In this document: positions 10,822 to 20,050 of the stretch, in pieces
Position numbering within the stretch: position 1 is the first letter of the stretch
Layout: each line of letters opens with the position of its first letter
NCBI GenBank assembly: GCA_026545765.1
Contig: CM048842.1
Coordinates: forward strand, 32,661,167-32,725,166
Origin: Plantago major
Taxonomy: Eukaryota > Streptophyta > Magnoliopsida > Lamiales > Plantaginaceae
DNA: 64,000 nt
Direction of reading: 5' to 3'
Notes under the pieces: generated by a model
Seen by the model: the letters and a program-made list of their open reading frames with translations, nothing else
What the model was told of the DNA's origin: nothing
Databases searched by the model: none
Made by a program: the position numbers and the translations under genes

Positions 10822-11128
10822 CAGTGGGTAAATTAATACTAATATCTACAGTAGAAGGCATAGAACTATACAAACTTTTATCACAAATCATGTGATCAGA
10901 TGCACCAGTATCTAAAATCCAACTATATGTGATTTTAGTTCTGCTATTCACATTTAAACAATAAAACTTCCTTGATTTACCTGATATACTTGTAGTAGGT
11001 GAAACAGATGTTGAAGCTATAGCAGTAGCCACTGTATAAGCTGCATTAGCAACTTGAGATTCCATAATGCTAGCTTGATACTTCTGAAACTCCAGAAACT
11101 GGTGATAAGAGTGATATTTGGCATACAT
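10649..11128 (-). pseudogene. pol: Copia aspartic protease and Gag tail
   Basis: The frame includes WILDTGASDHM at about residues 70-80, the DTGA active-site motif of the aspartic protease that processes the polyprotein, followed by VLYARAFGLNLLSISSLTK. Upstream residues are the Ser/Thr-rich Gag tail. The start near 11,128 is not a true start: a foreign gag fragment begins at 11,129. Confidence 0.82.
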
Positions 11129-11225
11129 TGATTGAAATAAAAGAATTTAGTATGCTCCCAGTTGTGGTTAAGACTTCTAACAATAGTTCTACTGTTTGGA
11201 CTGATTGAGTTGGAAAATATAAATT
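11129..11225 (-). pseudogene. Scrap of Sirevirus-type Gag
   Basis: The minus strand encodes TIVRSLNHNWEHTKFFYFNQ, identical to a stretch of the Gag frame at 44,359-44,880. A fragment of roughly 95 bp from a related Sirevirus-like element therefore abuts the unrelated copia remains and a LINE, presumably at a recombination or repair joint. Confidence 0.75.
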
Positions 11226-12463
11226 GCAGGAACACTCTATTTGGGAGGTGCAGAGTAAGATTGGGATTCTCCTTGGTGGAAGTATTTGTTGAAGATTAGG
11301 GATGCAATCGGCATTTTATTTCCTGATATTCAAACTCAGTTCAGAGGCATGAAATCTTCTTTGGTGGTACAACAGTTGTATGGTGAGTTTGTCCCAGCTA
11401 GGTCTCTTGTTCATTGGGCTGGTCAGGTTTGGAATAAATTTTCTTTACCTAGAACTTCTTTTATACATTGGTTGATCATGTGGAGGAGATTACCTACTAG
11501 GGATAGATTATTCAAGTTTGGTTTATTGGATTGTAATTTGTGTGTGTGTTTTGTAATCTTGAGCCTGAAACTCATGACACTTGTTTTGTAGTTGTGCTGT
11601 TCTAGCTAGTATTATGCAGGTGTTTATGAAGGTGGTGGGCATCAGGTTGCAGTGTAATACACTTGAACAGTGGACCAGTGTGTTTGCTGAGGCTTCCCGG
11701 CAGAATTCAGTAGTTTTTAGAATAAGGATGGCTCTGTTTGGTTGCGTTCTGGATCATATTTGGCGAGCTAGAAATAGGATGTGCTTTGATCAGAAACAAG
11801 TTAACTTTGATCAGGTTTGTAAAGAGGTAAGTACTGAGTTTTCTTTACTTCTTCATGTTAAGTGTAAACAACCGTTTAATAGATTTGTTAGAACTATAGA
11901 GTACAGATTGAATAGAATTTTAGTGTCTTGAACTTTTGATTGTTTGGTATGTGGAGTGTGGTTATTTTCAGGATTTCTGCTGTGAGTTTTGTTGGTGACC
12001 TGCGACTTTGCTGACTTTTTGGGTTTGCGGTGGTTTGAACAGATTTTTGAAGCCTGGAAAGAGGCACAAAACAGCTAACATGCCTGGGATAGTAAATTTG
12101 ACTATGTGGGTCTATTGCAGCTTGATCACAGGTTTCCTGGAGTCAAGTTTGGAATTTGTTCGCAAGTTCCCCAGGGTGGCAGAGGATTTTCCTGCACTTT
12201 GCTATGATGGTTGATACTTAGACGGTGTCTTTTGTATCTCCCTAGTGAGTTTAGCTTGTTTTGATTCAGTTGGATTGTAACATTGAGTAGGCTTAGCCTA
12301 GGAGATTGATTACAAATCCAAGTGCCGAGTTTTGGTTGTTTGGTGCTGAGTTTATGTTTGGATTGGGTGTGAATCTTTATATATTTTCCTAGGGTATGCC
12401 CCTTGAAATTTGTACTTTCCTTTGGGCTTCAATATTTTTCAACTTTTTGCCAAAAAAAAAAAA
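11226..12463 (+). mobile_element. 5'-truncated LINE with zf-RVT region and poly(A)
   Basis: The plus strand carries FIHWLIMWRRLPTRDRLFKFG followed, after a frameshift, by a C..C...H....C pattern. This is the zf-RVT domain that follows reverse transcriptase in plant L1-type LINEs. A 116-codon frame at 11,581-11,931 continues the protein with NSVVFRIRMALFGCVLDHIWRARN. A long 3' UTR ends in an A-run at about 12,453-12,463. The 5' part is missing, as is typical of incomplete target-primed reverse transcription. Confidence 0.8.
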
Positions 12464-12597
12464 TATTTACATCAAATAATTTAATTGAACATTTACGGTT
12501 TAAGATTAAATCGTAGTCAAAGTTGAAAAATGTTCACTGCAAAAAGTCAAAATGGGACATTTGGTCTGGAACGGAGGAAGTACTTATTTTCTTCCGT
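12464..12597. mobile_element. Truncated Stowaway-like MITE end
   Basis: The sequence ends GTCTGGAACGGAGGAAGTA, a Stowaway-type terminus (complement of CTCCCTCCGTTCC). The left terminus is absent: the LINE poly(A) abuts it. Confidence 0.5.
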
Positions 12598-12675
12598 CTT
12601 TTCCTTTTCTTTATCAAAAATCAAATGTGAAATATTGGACAGGACAGAGAGGAAGCATTAACTTACTAGTTTATA

Positions 12676-12883
12676 CTCCCTCCGTTCCAGATTCAGTTAC
12701 CCGGTGTGACGGACACAGGTTTTAAAAAAACGTGAATAAAATTGGAAAGGTGATAAGAAAGTAAAGTAGAAGATATAGTGAATAAACTATGAGATATAGT
12801 AAATAAATGGATGAAGAGTTGAAATTTAGACATCTCACATTCAATGGAATGTGTGGAGTTGTATTCGGGGCGGATGGAAGGAG
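12676..12883. mobile_element. Stowaway-type MITE
   Basis: A 208-bp element. The left end is CTCCCTCCGTTCC and the right end GGATGGAAGGAG, with a TA dinucleotide on each side (12,674-12,675 and 12,884-12,885). TA duplication and the CTCCCTCCGT terminus are the signature of Tc1/mariner-derived Stowaway elements. There is no coding capacity. Confidence 0.8.
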
Positions 12884-13059
12884 TATTATTATGAGGAAAT
12901 GCATTTTGTATTACTTTATTTAGATTAATTGGACCCGTTGATATCTGTATGAAGTGTTTTAAACTTAGAATGACTTGTTGCTTACGTAGATATGGCCAAA
13001 ACGTAGAATCATTTACACCCCATAAATCACTACGTCGTTGGAGGAGCTGACCAAGCTTC

Positions 13060-13449
13060 ACATTGGAGCTTTTGAAGCTCTCTTACATAACAGAGCTTCC
13101 ATGTAAGCTCAAAGCATTTTTCAGAAATAATTGGCATTGATTTATGGATGGTCGGACATCACGGTGGAAAGTGACTGCCTTATGGTTGTTAAAGCTATTA
13201 ATTCGGAATCCGTATGTTTAACTGCTGCAGGGCAATTCGTGGATGCCATCAAAGCTTTTAATTCTTCTTTTCAGTATGTTTCTTTCACTCATATTTTTAG
13301 AACAGCAAATGTATTGGCTCATGAGTTGTCTAGAAAGGCTGTTAGTGATTTAGATGGGACTTCACACTTGCCCTCTTAGGCTGGTTGTTTCTGTACTGAT
13401 ACTTCATATATTGAATGAATTCAGGTTTCTCAAAAAAAAAAAAAAAAAA
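13060..13449 (+). mobile_element. 5'-truncated LINE tail with RNase H-like end and poly(A)
   Basis: The plus strand frame at 13,131-13,379 reads WSDITVESDCLMVVKAINSE and TANVLAHELSRKAV. These are the conserved blocks of the plant LINE C-terminal RNase H-like (RVT_3) domain, including the catalytic-type Glu-x-Asp (ESD). A short 3' UTR and an A-run at about 13,431-13,449 follow. Everything upstream of the domain is missing. It is distinct in sequence from the LINE at 11,226. Confidence 0.8.
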
Positions 13450-13754
13450 TATTAATTGTTTCGGTCAAAATTTCAGTTAACATGTAACTGTTAAAAATAT
13501 TTTTTGTCAAAATTATCATGGAACCTTCTATTAGCACAAAGTCTCATTAAAGTCTCATAGAAGACGGGTTAAAGATGACTTATGTTATCAATAAAATCAA
13601 ATAAGTCTTGTTGTAATATGGAAAAACAACAATGTTGAGACCATAGCTTTTTTAATTAATAACATCGATGATTTTCTTAATAATATAGGTACGTGTCTAG
13701 ATAAATTATCAAGAGACATCTCTCAGGAGAGTTACTCTTTATTAGAGGGTCATT
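13450..13754. other. AT-rich spacer, nothing recognised
   Basis: About 300 bp of AT-rich sequence with no gene, element ends or repeats that I can identify. Confidence 0.5.
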
Positions 13755-13997
13755 TTATTTACCAGGGGTGGAAAACCGAATCGAACTCAGGAGTACCAAA
13801 CGTGAAGAGTTTATCAGAAGGAGACTGAACCAAGATACCGATGTGAGCACCACCTGTAACAACACCCAGTTCACCATGCCTTCTTGAACAGACCAGTTTG
13901 GCACTGAGTTCGTAACTTGTAGGCTACTCTTGTTCTCAATCCTTTTGATGTTGATTTTCCGTTGACCCAGAACTTTCTTAGTACTGTCTTTCGTCAT
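13755..13997 (-). pseudogene. M-type MADS-box gene fragment (inverted copy)
   Basis: The frame starts MTKDSTKKVLGQRKINIKRI and continues ENKSSLQVT, the N-terminal half of a type I (M-alpha, AGL62-like) MADS DNA-binding domain. After a frameshift another frame carries GILVQSPSDKLFTFGTPEF, the C-terminal half of the same domain. Such proteins act as transcription factors in female gametophyte and endosperm. This copy lacks a continuous MADS domain and ends shortly after it, so it is a pseudogene fragment. It is the reverse complement of sequence also present at 14,569-14,775. Confidence 0.7.
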
Positions 13998-14159
13998 TCT
14001 CCTAGTAGATTATCAATAAGGAAACAGATGAGCCGAGTTATATAGTGCGGGAAGAAGCGGATCTAAATTGTAAACACATTTTAACAGTAACAAATGAATT
14101 TTTATTACGCAATTAATGTCACTTCTTGGTACTTACCATAAAAATAAAATGTACAATTA

Positions 14160-14243
14160 AATTATATATAAAGATTTACATCATGAGTATGATAGTTTTA
14201 TCAGGAAAGTGTAGATTCATGAGTATGATAGTTTTATCAGAAA
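14160..14243 (+). repeat. Short tandem duplication
   Basis: The phrase CATGAGTATGATAGTTTTATCAG occurs twice about 40 bp apart (near 14,181 and 14,218), the second copy abutting the LINE fragment. It looks like a local duplication at a breakpoint. Confidence 0.6.
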
Positions 14244-14568
14244 AATGATTTCCCAGATTCAAGGTTGGTGTGCAAAAAACAGAAGTTATGCTGGGAGGCT
14301 GGTGTTAGTGAAATCAGTTTTACAGAGTATTCAAAGGTTCTGGTGTGGGATTTTTCCTATTCCTATTGGAGTGATTAGGCAAACTGAGGCTATTTGCAGA
14401 AGATATTTGTGGTCAGGTTCAGAGTTTGGAAGAAAGAATATTGTGGCTTGGTCCAATGTATGTCAAGATTATTCTTGTCGAGGCTTGTAGATCAAGGAAG
14501 TTTTGGGTTGGAACAAATGTCTTATGGGCTTGCTTGTTGTGAAGCTTGGAGATGGAAATGGCATGGCA
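14236..14568 (+). pseudogene. LINE reverse-transcriptase C-terminal fragment
   Basis: The frame at 14,245-14,490 reads SYAGRLVLVKSVLQSIQRFW and AICRRYLWSGSEFGRKNIVAW, conserved blocks downstream of the LINE reverse transcriptase palm. In the next frame the WN residues of the following block appear before the sequence turns into MADS-box text at about 14,569. It has no 5' part and no poly(A), so it is an internal fragment fused to the MADS fragment. Confidence 0.78.
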
Positions 14569-15091
14569 AACTGGGTGTTGTTACAGTGCTCACATCACGT
14601 ATCTTGGTTCACTCTCCTTCTGATAAACACTTTATGTTTGGTACTCCTAAGTTCGACTCGGTTTTCCATGGCGAACTTGGTGTTGTTACAGGTGGTGCTC
14701 ACATCGGTATCTTGGTCCAGTCTCCTTCTGATAAATTCTTCACGTTTGGTACTCCTGAGTTCGAATCGGTTTTGCACCGATACGAGAGTGGGGTTAGTAC
14801 TGCTGGTGGGACTTCACGTTTGAAGGGATGGATTTGTTTGAACTGCAAGATTTCGCAAAGGATTTGTTGGTTCAACATGTTGATCATATTTAGGAGATGG
14901 AGTATCAAATATTGAATGGTGTTGTTGATCATGATTCAAATTCAAGTGGTGTTGAATACTTGAAGTTGCTGGCATTTCGTGATGAACTGCTGAATTGTTC
15001 AATGGAGAATGGTGATTATGGTTCCGATATTGTTCAGGAGAACAAATTAATCGACATTGACAAACTGCTGAATATTAATGTTGATGCTTGA
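14569..15091 (+). pseudogene. M-type MADS-box gene fragment with internal duplication
   Basis: Two tandem copies of about 105 bp (14,569-14,673 and 14,677-14,778) each encode the C-terminal half of a type I MADS domain. The second reads GILVQSPSDKFFTFGTPEFE and then SVLHRYESG. Downstream, frames at 14,820-15,091 continue with EMEYQILNGVVDHDSN and end at a stop at 15,089-15,091, consistent with a family C-terminal region. Frameshifts lie between the parts. The N-terminal half of the MADS domain is absent here but present in the inverted copy at 13,755-13,997. Confidence 0.68.
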
Positions 15092-15189
15092 GATTTCAAC
15101 TAGATGACGACATTTATTATCAAGAATTATAAATGACAGGGCCGACTCAAGGTTTTAGGGGCTCTGTGCAAATTTTAATCACTACAAGA

Positions 15190-15535
15190 AAAGTCGGTTT
15201 TAGGGACGGAAATTAGGGACGGATAATATCCGTCCCTAATTTAGGGACGAATCGGCGAGTTTAGGGACGGATTAGGGACGGATAGGCCTATCCGTCCCTA
15301 AGCCGTCCCTAATCCGTCCTTAATTGTAATCCGTCCCTAATCCGTGCTTAATTAGGGACGGATTATGTAATCCGTCCCTAATCCGTCCCTGTTTTAGGGA
15401 CGGATTTTTTATCCGTCCCTAAAACAGTTGACCTGGAAAAAAAAAAAAAAAAATTTTTTTAGGGACGGATAGATATCCGTCCCTAATTGTAGAGACGGCT
15501 TAGGGACGGATAAATATCCGTCCCTAAAAGTCAAG
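15190..15535. repeat. Left subterminal repeats of CACTA 1
   Basis: Many direct and inverted copies of AGGGACGGAT/ATCCGTCCCT lie here, often as palindromic pairs. In En/Spm elements such subterminal motifs bind the TNPA-type protein. A poly(A)/poly(T) tract interrupts the array near 15,437-15,460. Confidence 0.88.
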
Positions 15536-15727
15536 TGTACATAACAGAACACGGGCAGTTTCATCTTATTTCTTTCTTCTTCTTTCTTCCTTTCTTCCCC
15601 AATTGCCCCAAACATTTTCCGCCAAATCTCGACGATTCCCAATCTTGGTCTCGTTTCAAGCTCGGACCAGGAGCTCGGATTGTGCATCAATTTCAACTTT
15701 CATCCGCTATTTTTTCCGAAATTGAAG

Positions 15728-16378
15728 GTATTTTGGCTAAAACCCTTACTTTTTAAAATTTGGGAATTTTATGAATTTTGACTAGTTTGATCAATTGGAT
15801 TGTTATAGGAAGTATGTAGTAGATAATTTAGCTTATATTACGTATTGGGTTAGCTTTGAGGTGTGAAATTGATATATTTATTGTGAAATTGGATTGCTAG
15901 TATGATGTTACTATTATTGTAATTGTGTAGGTATTTACTTAGCTATTTTCAGATAATGCATTTAGGATTATGAAGATTTAATTGTGTGTTTGGAGACAAT
16001 TTGGTGATTTTGGTGATTTTAATATAATTTTGGAGTATTAACATAAAAACAATCAATAATATTTTCATCTACAATTTGTAATGTTAATAGATATATGGAA
16101 GTTTAACTACTAGAAAATTGAATTGTAATCGTAAAATGCATGTAATTCATTACCAATTGTTACCGTATCATAATTAAAAATGTAATTGTAATTGTAATGA
16201 AACTAAATACGTAATGGTATAAATGTTATAACTACCAGTGGGATTGAATTGTAATAGTAAAATGCATGTAATTTATTACCAATTGTTACCGTATCATAAT
16301 TAAAAATGTAATTGTAATTGTAATGAAACTAAATACGTAATTGTATAAATGTTATAAATCTAATAAATTGAGACGCAG
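15728..16378 (+). other. Predicted leader intron of CACTA 1 transposase gene
   Basis: The donor GTATTTTGGCTAAAACCC at 15,728 and an acceptor ending GACGCAG at 16,378 bracket 651 bp of AT-rich sequence. The first ATG of the transposase follows at 16,394. A near-identical donor region occurs in CACTA 2 at 55,261. Within the intron a block around 16,120-16,215 is repeated at 16,245-16,350. Confidence 0.6.
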
Positions 16379-16393
16379 GTTAATTGTTGAATT

Positions 16394-16982
16394 ATGAATC
16401 CCGATCGTCCATGGATGTACCGTCGCACTGTTAATGGCAGAATTCAATCTAGTTTTGTGGAAGGGGTTGAAGCCTTCATTGCTTTTGCACTACTTGTTTG
16501 AGTCGGGGATGATGAAGTGCCCTTGCAATGCGAACAAATGTAGGAATAGACAATTTTGCCTCCTAGAACGGTAGTCGAGCACTTGAAACGTAAGGGTCTG
16601 TAGTGAGTATGAGGTATGGTGTTATCATGGTGAGGAATCAATACCGTTCATGGACTATGGGAGTATTCCTAAGCGTAAAAGAAGAAAGCAAAATGTGATG
16701 GGTAGTACTCAAAATACGTCCACATCTGATGCTAATCCTGATCATGAGAGGATTGAGCAAATGGTGTATGATGTTGCGGGTCCAGAGTTCATGGACACCG
16801 ATCGGGATGTGGAGGAGCCACCGAATTCCGAGGATCAGGTGTTCTGTGACTTGTTGGAATCTTCAAAGAAGCCAATTTGGCTGGGGTGTCAGAAGCACAC
16901 TGAGTTGTCTTTGTTGTCTCGGCTAATGAGTTGTAAGGCCGAGGTTGGCCAATCTGAAGTGAGCTTCAATAACTACGCATAA
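16394..16982 (+). pseudogene. CACTA transposase N-terminal (transposase-associated) domain
   Basis: The ATG at 16,394 opens MNPDRPWMYRRTVNGRIQSS, the start of the transposase-associated domain (Trp-Met-Tyr motif) common to plant TNP2 proteins. A frameshift near 16,490 precedes CPCNANKCRN, a Cys-rich zinc-binding element. The frame at 16,650-16,982 is the acidic linker ending VSFNNYA before the catalytic region. It would lead into the frame resumed at about 17,121. Confidence 0.78.
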
Positions 16983-17120
16983 TTGTTATCGTAGTGTTGC
17001 CTGAACTAAACCTAGTACCCACCAACTTTACCAAGAAGAAAAGATGCGGGTTGGGGTTGCTATGGTAACCATAGACGTTGTCCGGATATGCATGATCTAT
17101 TGGGGAGGATGTAGATCTCA

Positions 17121-19300
17121 TGAAGTGCAAGTTTTGTGGTAAGGACCGCTATAAGCGTTACAAGGAGGGGCTTCAAAGAAACGCCGGAAGAAAATCTCCC
17201 ACATAAGAAAATGTGGTACTTCCTCTAGCACCACGCTTGAAGAGGTCAGACGCTTCAAGTGCTTGTCCGATAAAATGCGTGCACAAGGAGAGAGTAAGGA
17301 GGCGGATGCAATGGGTATAATGGAGCACCCATCGACTCTCACCGGCATGGAAAGAGTTCGACAAGACATATCCGAGTTTGCGGCCGAATCTAGAAATGTA
17401 CGTTTGGGGCTTTATGCGGATGGTTTTAACCCGCTTGAAGTGACCGGAAGTACTCTTGTTGGCGATCATGCCGACACCGCATAACCCGCTTCGGTGAGTG
17501 CATGAAGGAACCGTTCATGTTCTCGATCGCGTTGGTGCGGGCCACCGATCCAGATGTGTCGGATGTGTTCTTGCAGCCCTTAATTAAGGAGCTGATTGAG
17601 TTGTGGGAAAATGGTATCACTGCATATGATGTGTCAACGAAGAAGAACTTTACCTTGAGAGCAGCACTATTGTGGACCGTGAGTGATTTTCCTGCTTATT
17701 CAATGCTATCTGGAAGGAAGACTACGGGTTTTCATGCTTGTCCACATTGTTTGGAGGACACTGATGCATTCAGACTGAAGGAGAGCGGGAAAGAATCTTG
17801 GTTTGACTGTCATCGTAGGTTTCTACCAAGGAACCATCCGTTTAGGAAGAACAAGACTCAATTCTTGAAAAACAAAGTAGAGATTAAAGGCCCTCCGAGA
17901 CAACTTACTGGTGCACAGATACTTGCGGAGATTGATAGGCTGGGTCTTATGAAAGTGACTGAACTTGGGTGGGAGAAGCATAACAAGAAAATTGAGAACA
18001 AATGTGGATGGAAGAAGAGAAGCATCTTCTGGGACTTGCCTTATTGGAGCAGTCTTCTTATACGTCACATGTTGGATTTCATGCACATTGAGAAGAATGT
18101 GTTCGAGAACTGCTTCAACACGATTTGTAACATTCCCGGAAAGACAAAGGATAACGTTAAATCTAGAGCCGAGTTGGATACATGGTGTAAAAGGCCTGAG
18201 TTGACAACGCGGAATGAGAAGGGGCAGTGGCCCAAGGCATGTTACACGATTGATACTGAATCTAGGAACAAGCTGTTTGATTGGGTTAGGGGATTGAAGT
18301 TTCCCGACAATTATGCCTCAAAGTTGGGCCGATGTGTGGATTTGAAGAAGACGAAGATGTATGGAATGAAGAGCCACGATTGTCATGTGTTTATGGAGCG
18401 GCTTCTCCCGGTTGCATTTCGAGAACTGCTACCTAAACCTGTATGGATGGCTCTCACTGAGCTGAGCTTATTTTTCAAGAATTTATGCGCAAGGGTGGTT
18501 GATGATCAAGTGTTAGCAAACCTTGAAAGCAACATACCATTGATTCTGTGCAAGCTCGAGCGTATCTTCCCACCGAGCTTCTTTGATTCTATGGAACACT
18601 TGCCGGTTCACCTCCCACACGAAGCGAGGCTTGCTGGACCGGTTCAATATCGATGGATGTATCCATTCGAGAGGTGTGTAATATATGAACACAATCATTC
18701 AATTCAAATGTCTGAATTTTCCAAAGTCACATTATATTACCCAAAAGTATATGCATTGCAGGTACTTGGGAAAATTGAAGAGGTATGTCAGCAACAAAGG
18801 TAGGCCTGAGGGATCGATGGCCAATGCATACGTGCGAGAGGAAGCTGCAACCTTCTGCTCCTATTACTTTGGAGACCACGTTCCCACAAAGGCATCTAGG
18901 CCGTCTCGAAACGCAGACACATTTGAAGTTCAAGAGGATGATGATGATGCTATTTCTGTTTTTAGGGTCTCAGGGAGACACTTGGGGAAGAAAAATACAT
19001 CATGGCTGAATGATAGTGAAATGTTGGCAGCCCAGTATTATGTTCTCTCGAACTGTACTGAAGTTGATGAATTTATGGTGAAATTTGCTGGGTGAGTAGC
19101 TTTCTTACTAGGGGCTTCATGAATTTGAATATCTAACTACTAGTTAACTAATCATGCATACCAATCGTGTCCACAGGGAGTTCAAAGAGCGTTGTCTGGA
19201 GAAGAATCCAATATTGACAGATGATGAGATTGAGTCACAACTTAAAGCGAAATTGGAAACAGAATTCCCACCTTGGTTCAAGGAGTATGTCTGAGATCCT
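17121..19300 (+). pseudogene. TNP2-type CACTA transposase, catalytic region
   Basis: Transposase of the En/Spm family (Transposase_21 type) cuts element ends. Fragments near 17,340-17,420 give RNVRLGLYADGFNPLE. The 433-codon frame at 17,502-18,803 contains ISRLK-like and DLPYWSSLLIRHMLDFMHIE (the HxLDxMHIEKN block), then YGMKSHDCHVFMERLLPVAF, the DUF4218-type region. A canonical intron at 18,674-18,761 (GTGTGT...GCAG) restores the frame to YLGKLKRYVSNKGRPEGSMA. A second intron is at 19,092-19,176. A TGA at about 19,292 interrupts the exon after PPWFKEYV, where an Arg codon would be expected. Confidence 0.88.
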
Positions 19301-19848
19301 ATCAACAACATCACATCTCCTTACTTAGTAGCTCTAGCGGAGGGACCAAATAGAAAGGTTTCCACATTCTCATCGTACATAGTCAATGGTCTTAGGTTCG
19401 ACACGGTTGAATCTAACACGAGCAAGGCCACAAGCAATTCAGGGGTGTGTGTTAGTGGGCAAGATTTATCTGATTTGTATGATTTCTACGGAAAGTTGAA
19501 GCGAATCGTGCGGCTTGAATATTCGGTTTGCCTTTGAAAAGAACCTTCGCTTGATGTTGATGGTATGATCCTACTCACCGGTACGAGGAAGCACGAATGT
19601 ATGAGATGGTTGACATTAACCATAGGAGGAGGTACCGTAAGTACGAACCGTTTATCTTGGCTACTCAAGCACGCCAAGTGGTATTCATTGAATATCCAAG
19701 CCTGAAACGTGACAAGGCAGACTGGTTGGCTGCGATACATATACGGGCCCGCTCCAGAGTAGAGTACGTTAAGAAGGACGACTCAATTACCAACTCGTAC
19801 CAAGAAGAGGTTGTTGATGAAAATGAGAAATGTTGTACATGCTCCTGA
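19301..19848 (+). pseudogene. CACTA transposase C-terminal DUF4216-type region
   Basis: This continues the transposase after the stop. FSSYIVNGLRFDTVESN and, in the frame at 19,597-19,848, EPFILATQARQVVFIEYPS form the usual DUF4216 blocks near the C-terminus of plant TNP2 proteins. Frame changes occur near 19,530 and 19,600. An acidic tail follows to about 19,910. Confidence 0.78.
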
Positions 19849-20050
19849 TGAGTACATTGAGCTGCATGAAGACCAATATGTAGACTTAACCACGGGCGAG
19901 GAGGACGAGGGTATGTGTATACTGGTGGTTCTTGATTACAACTTGTTACTACAACTTGTTATATATGCTTTATTAAGTGTCTATTATATATGTTTTACCT
20001 GCCAATTCATCTCGTCTTTCTTACTAACACTTGTTGTATGAATTTGCAGA

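Larger units (their letters stand above)
7262..11128 (-). mobile_element. Decayed Ty1/copia retrotransposon, internal region
   Basis: On the minus strand the fragments run in copia order: protease (11,128-10,800), GAG-pre-integrase (10,560-10,380), integrase (10,192-9,650), linker (9,586-9,101), reverse transcriptase (9,072-8,674 plus 7,985-7,862) and RNase H (7,851-7,264). No LTRs, gag or primer site are recognisable: the right side is cut at a foreign gag scrap (11,129) and the left at a MITE-like sequence. Multiple frameshifts and the hAT MITE at 7,986-8,673 make it dead. Confidence 0.88.

Noticed and set aside
15190-15535. CRISPR-like array of short repeats
   Set aside because: The repeats are AGGGACGGAT subterminal motifs of a CACTA transposon in both orientations with irregular spacing. 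The window is plant nuclear DNA.
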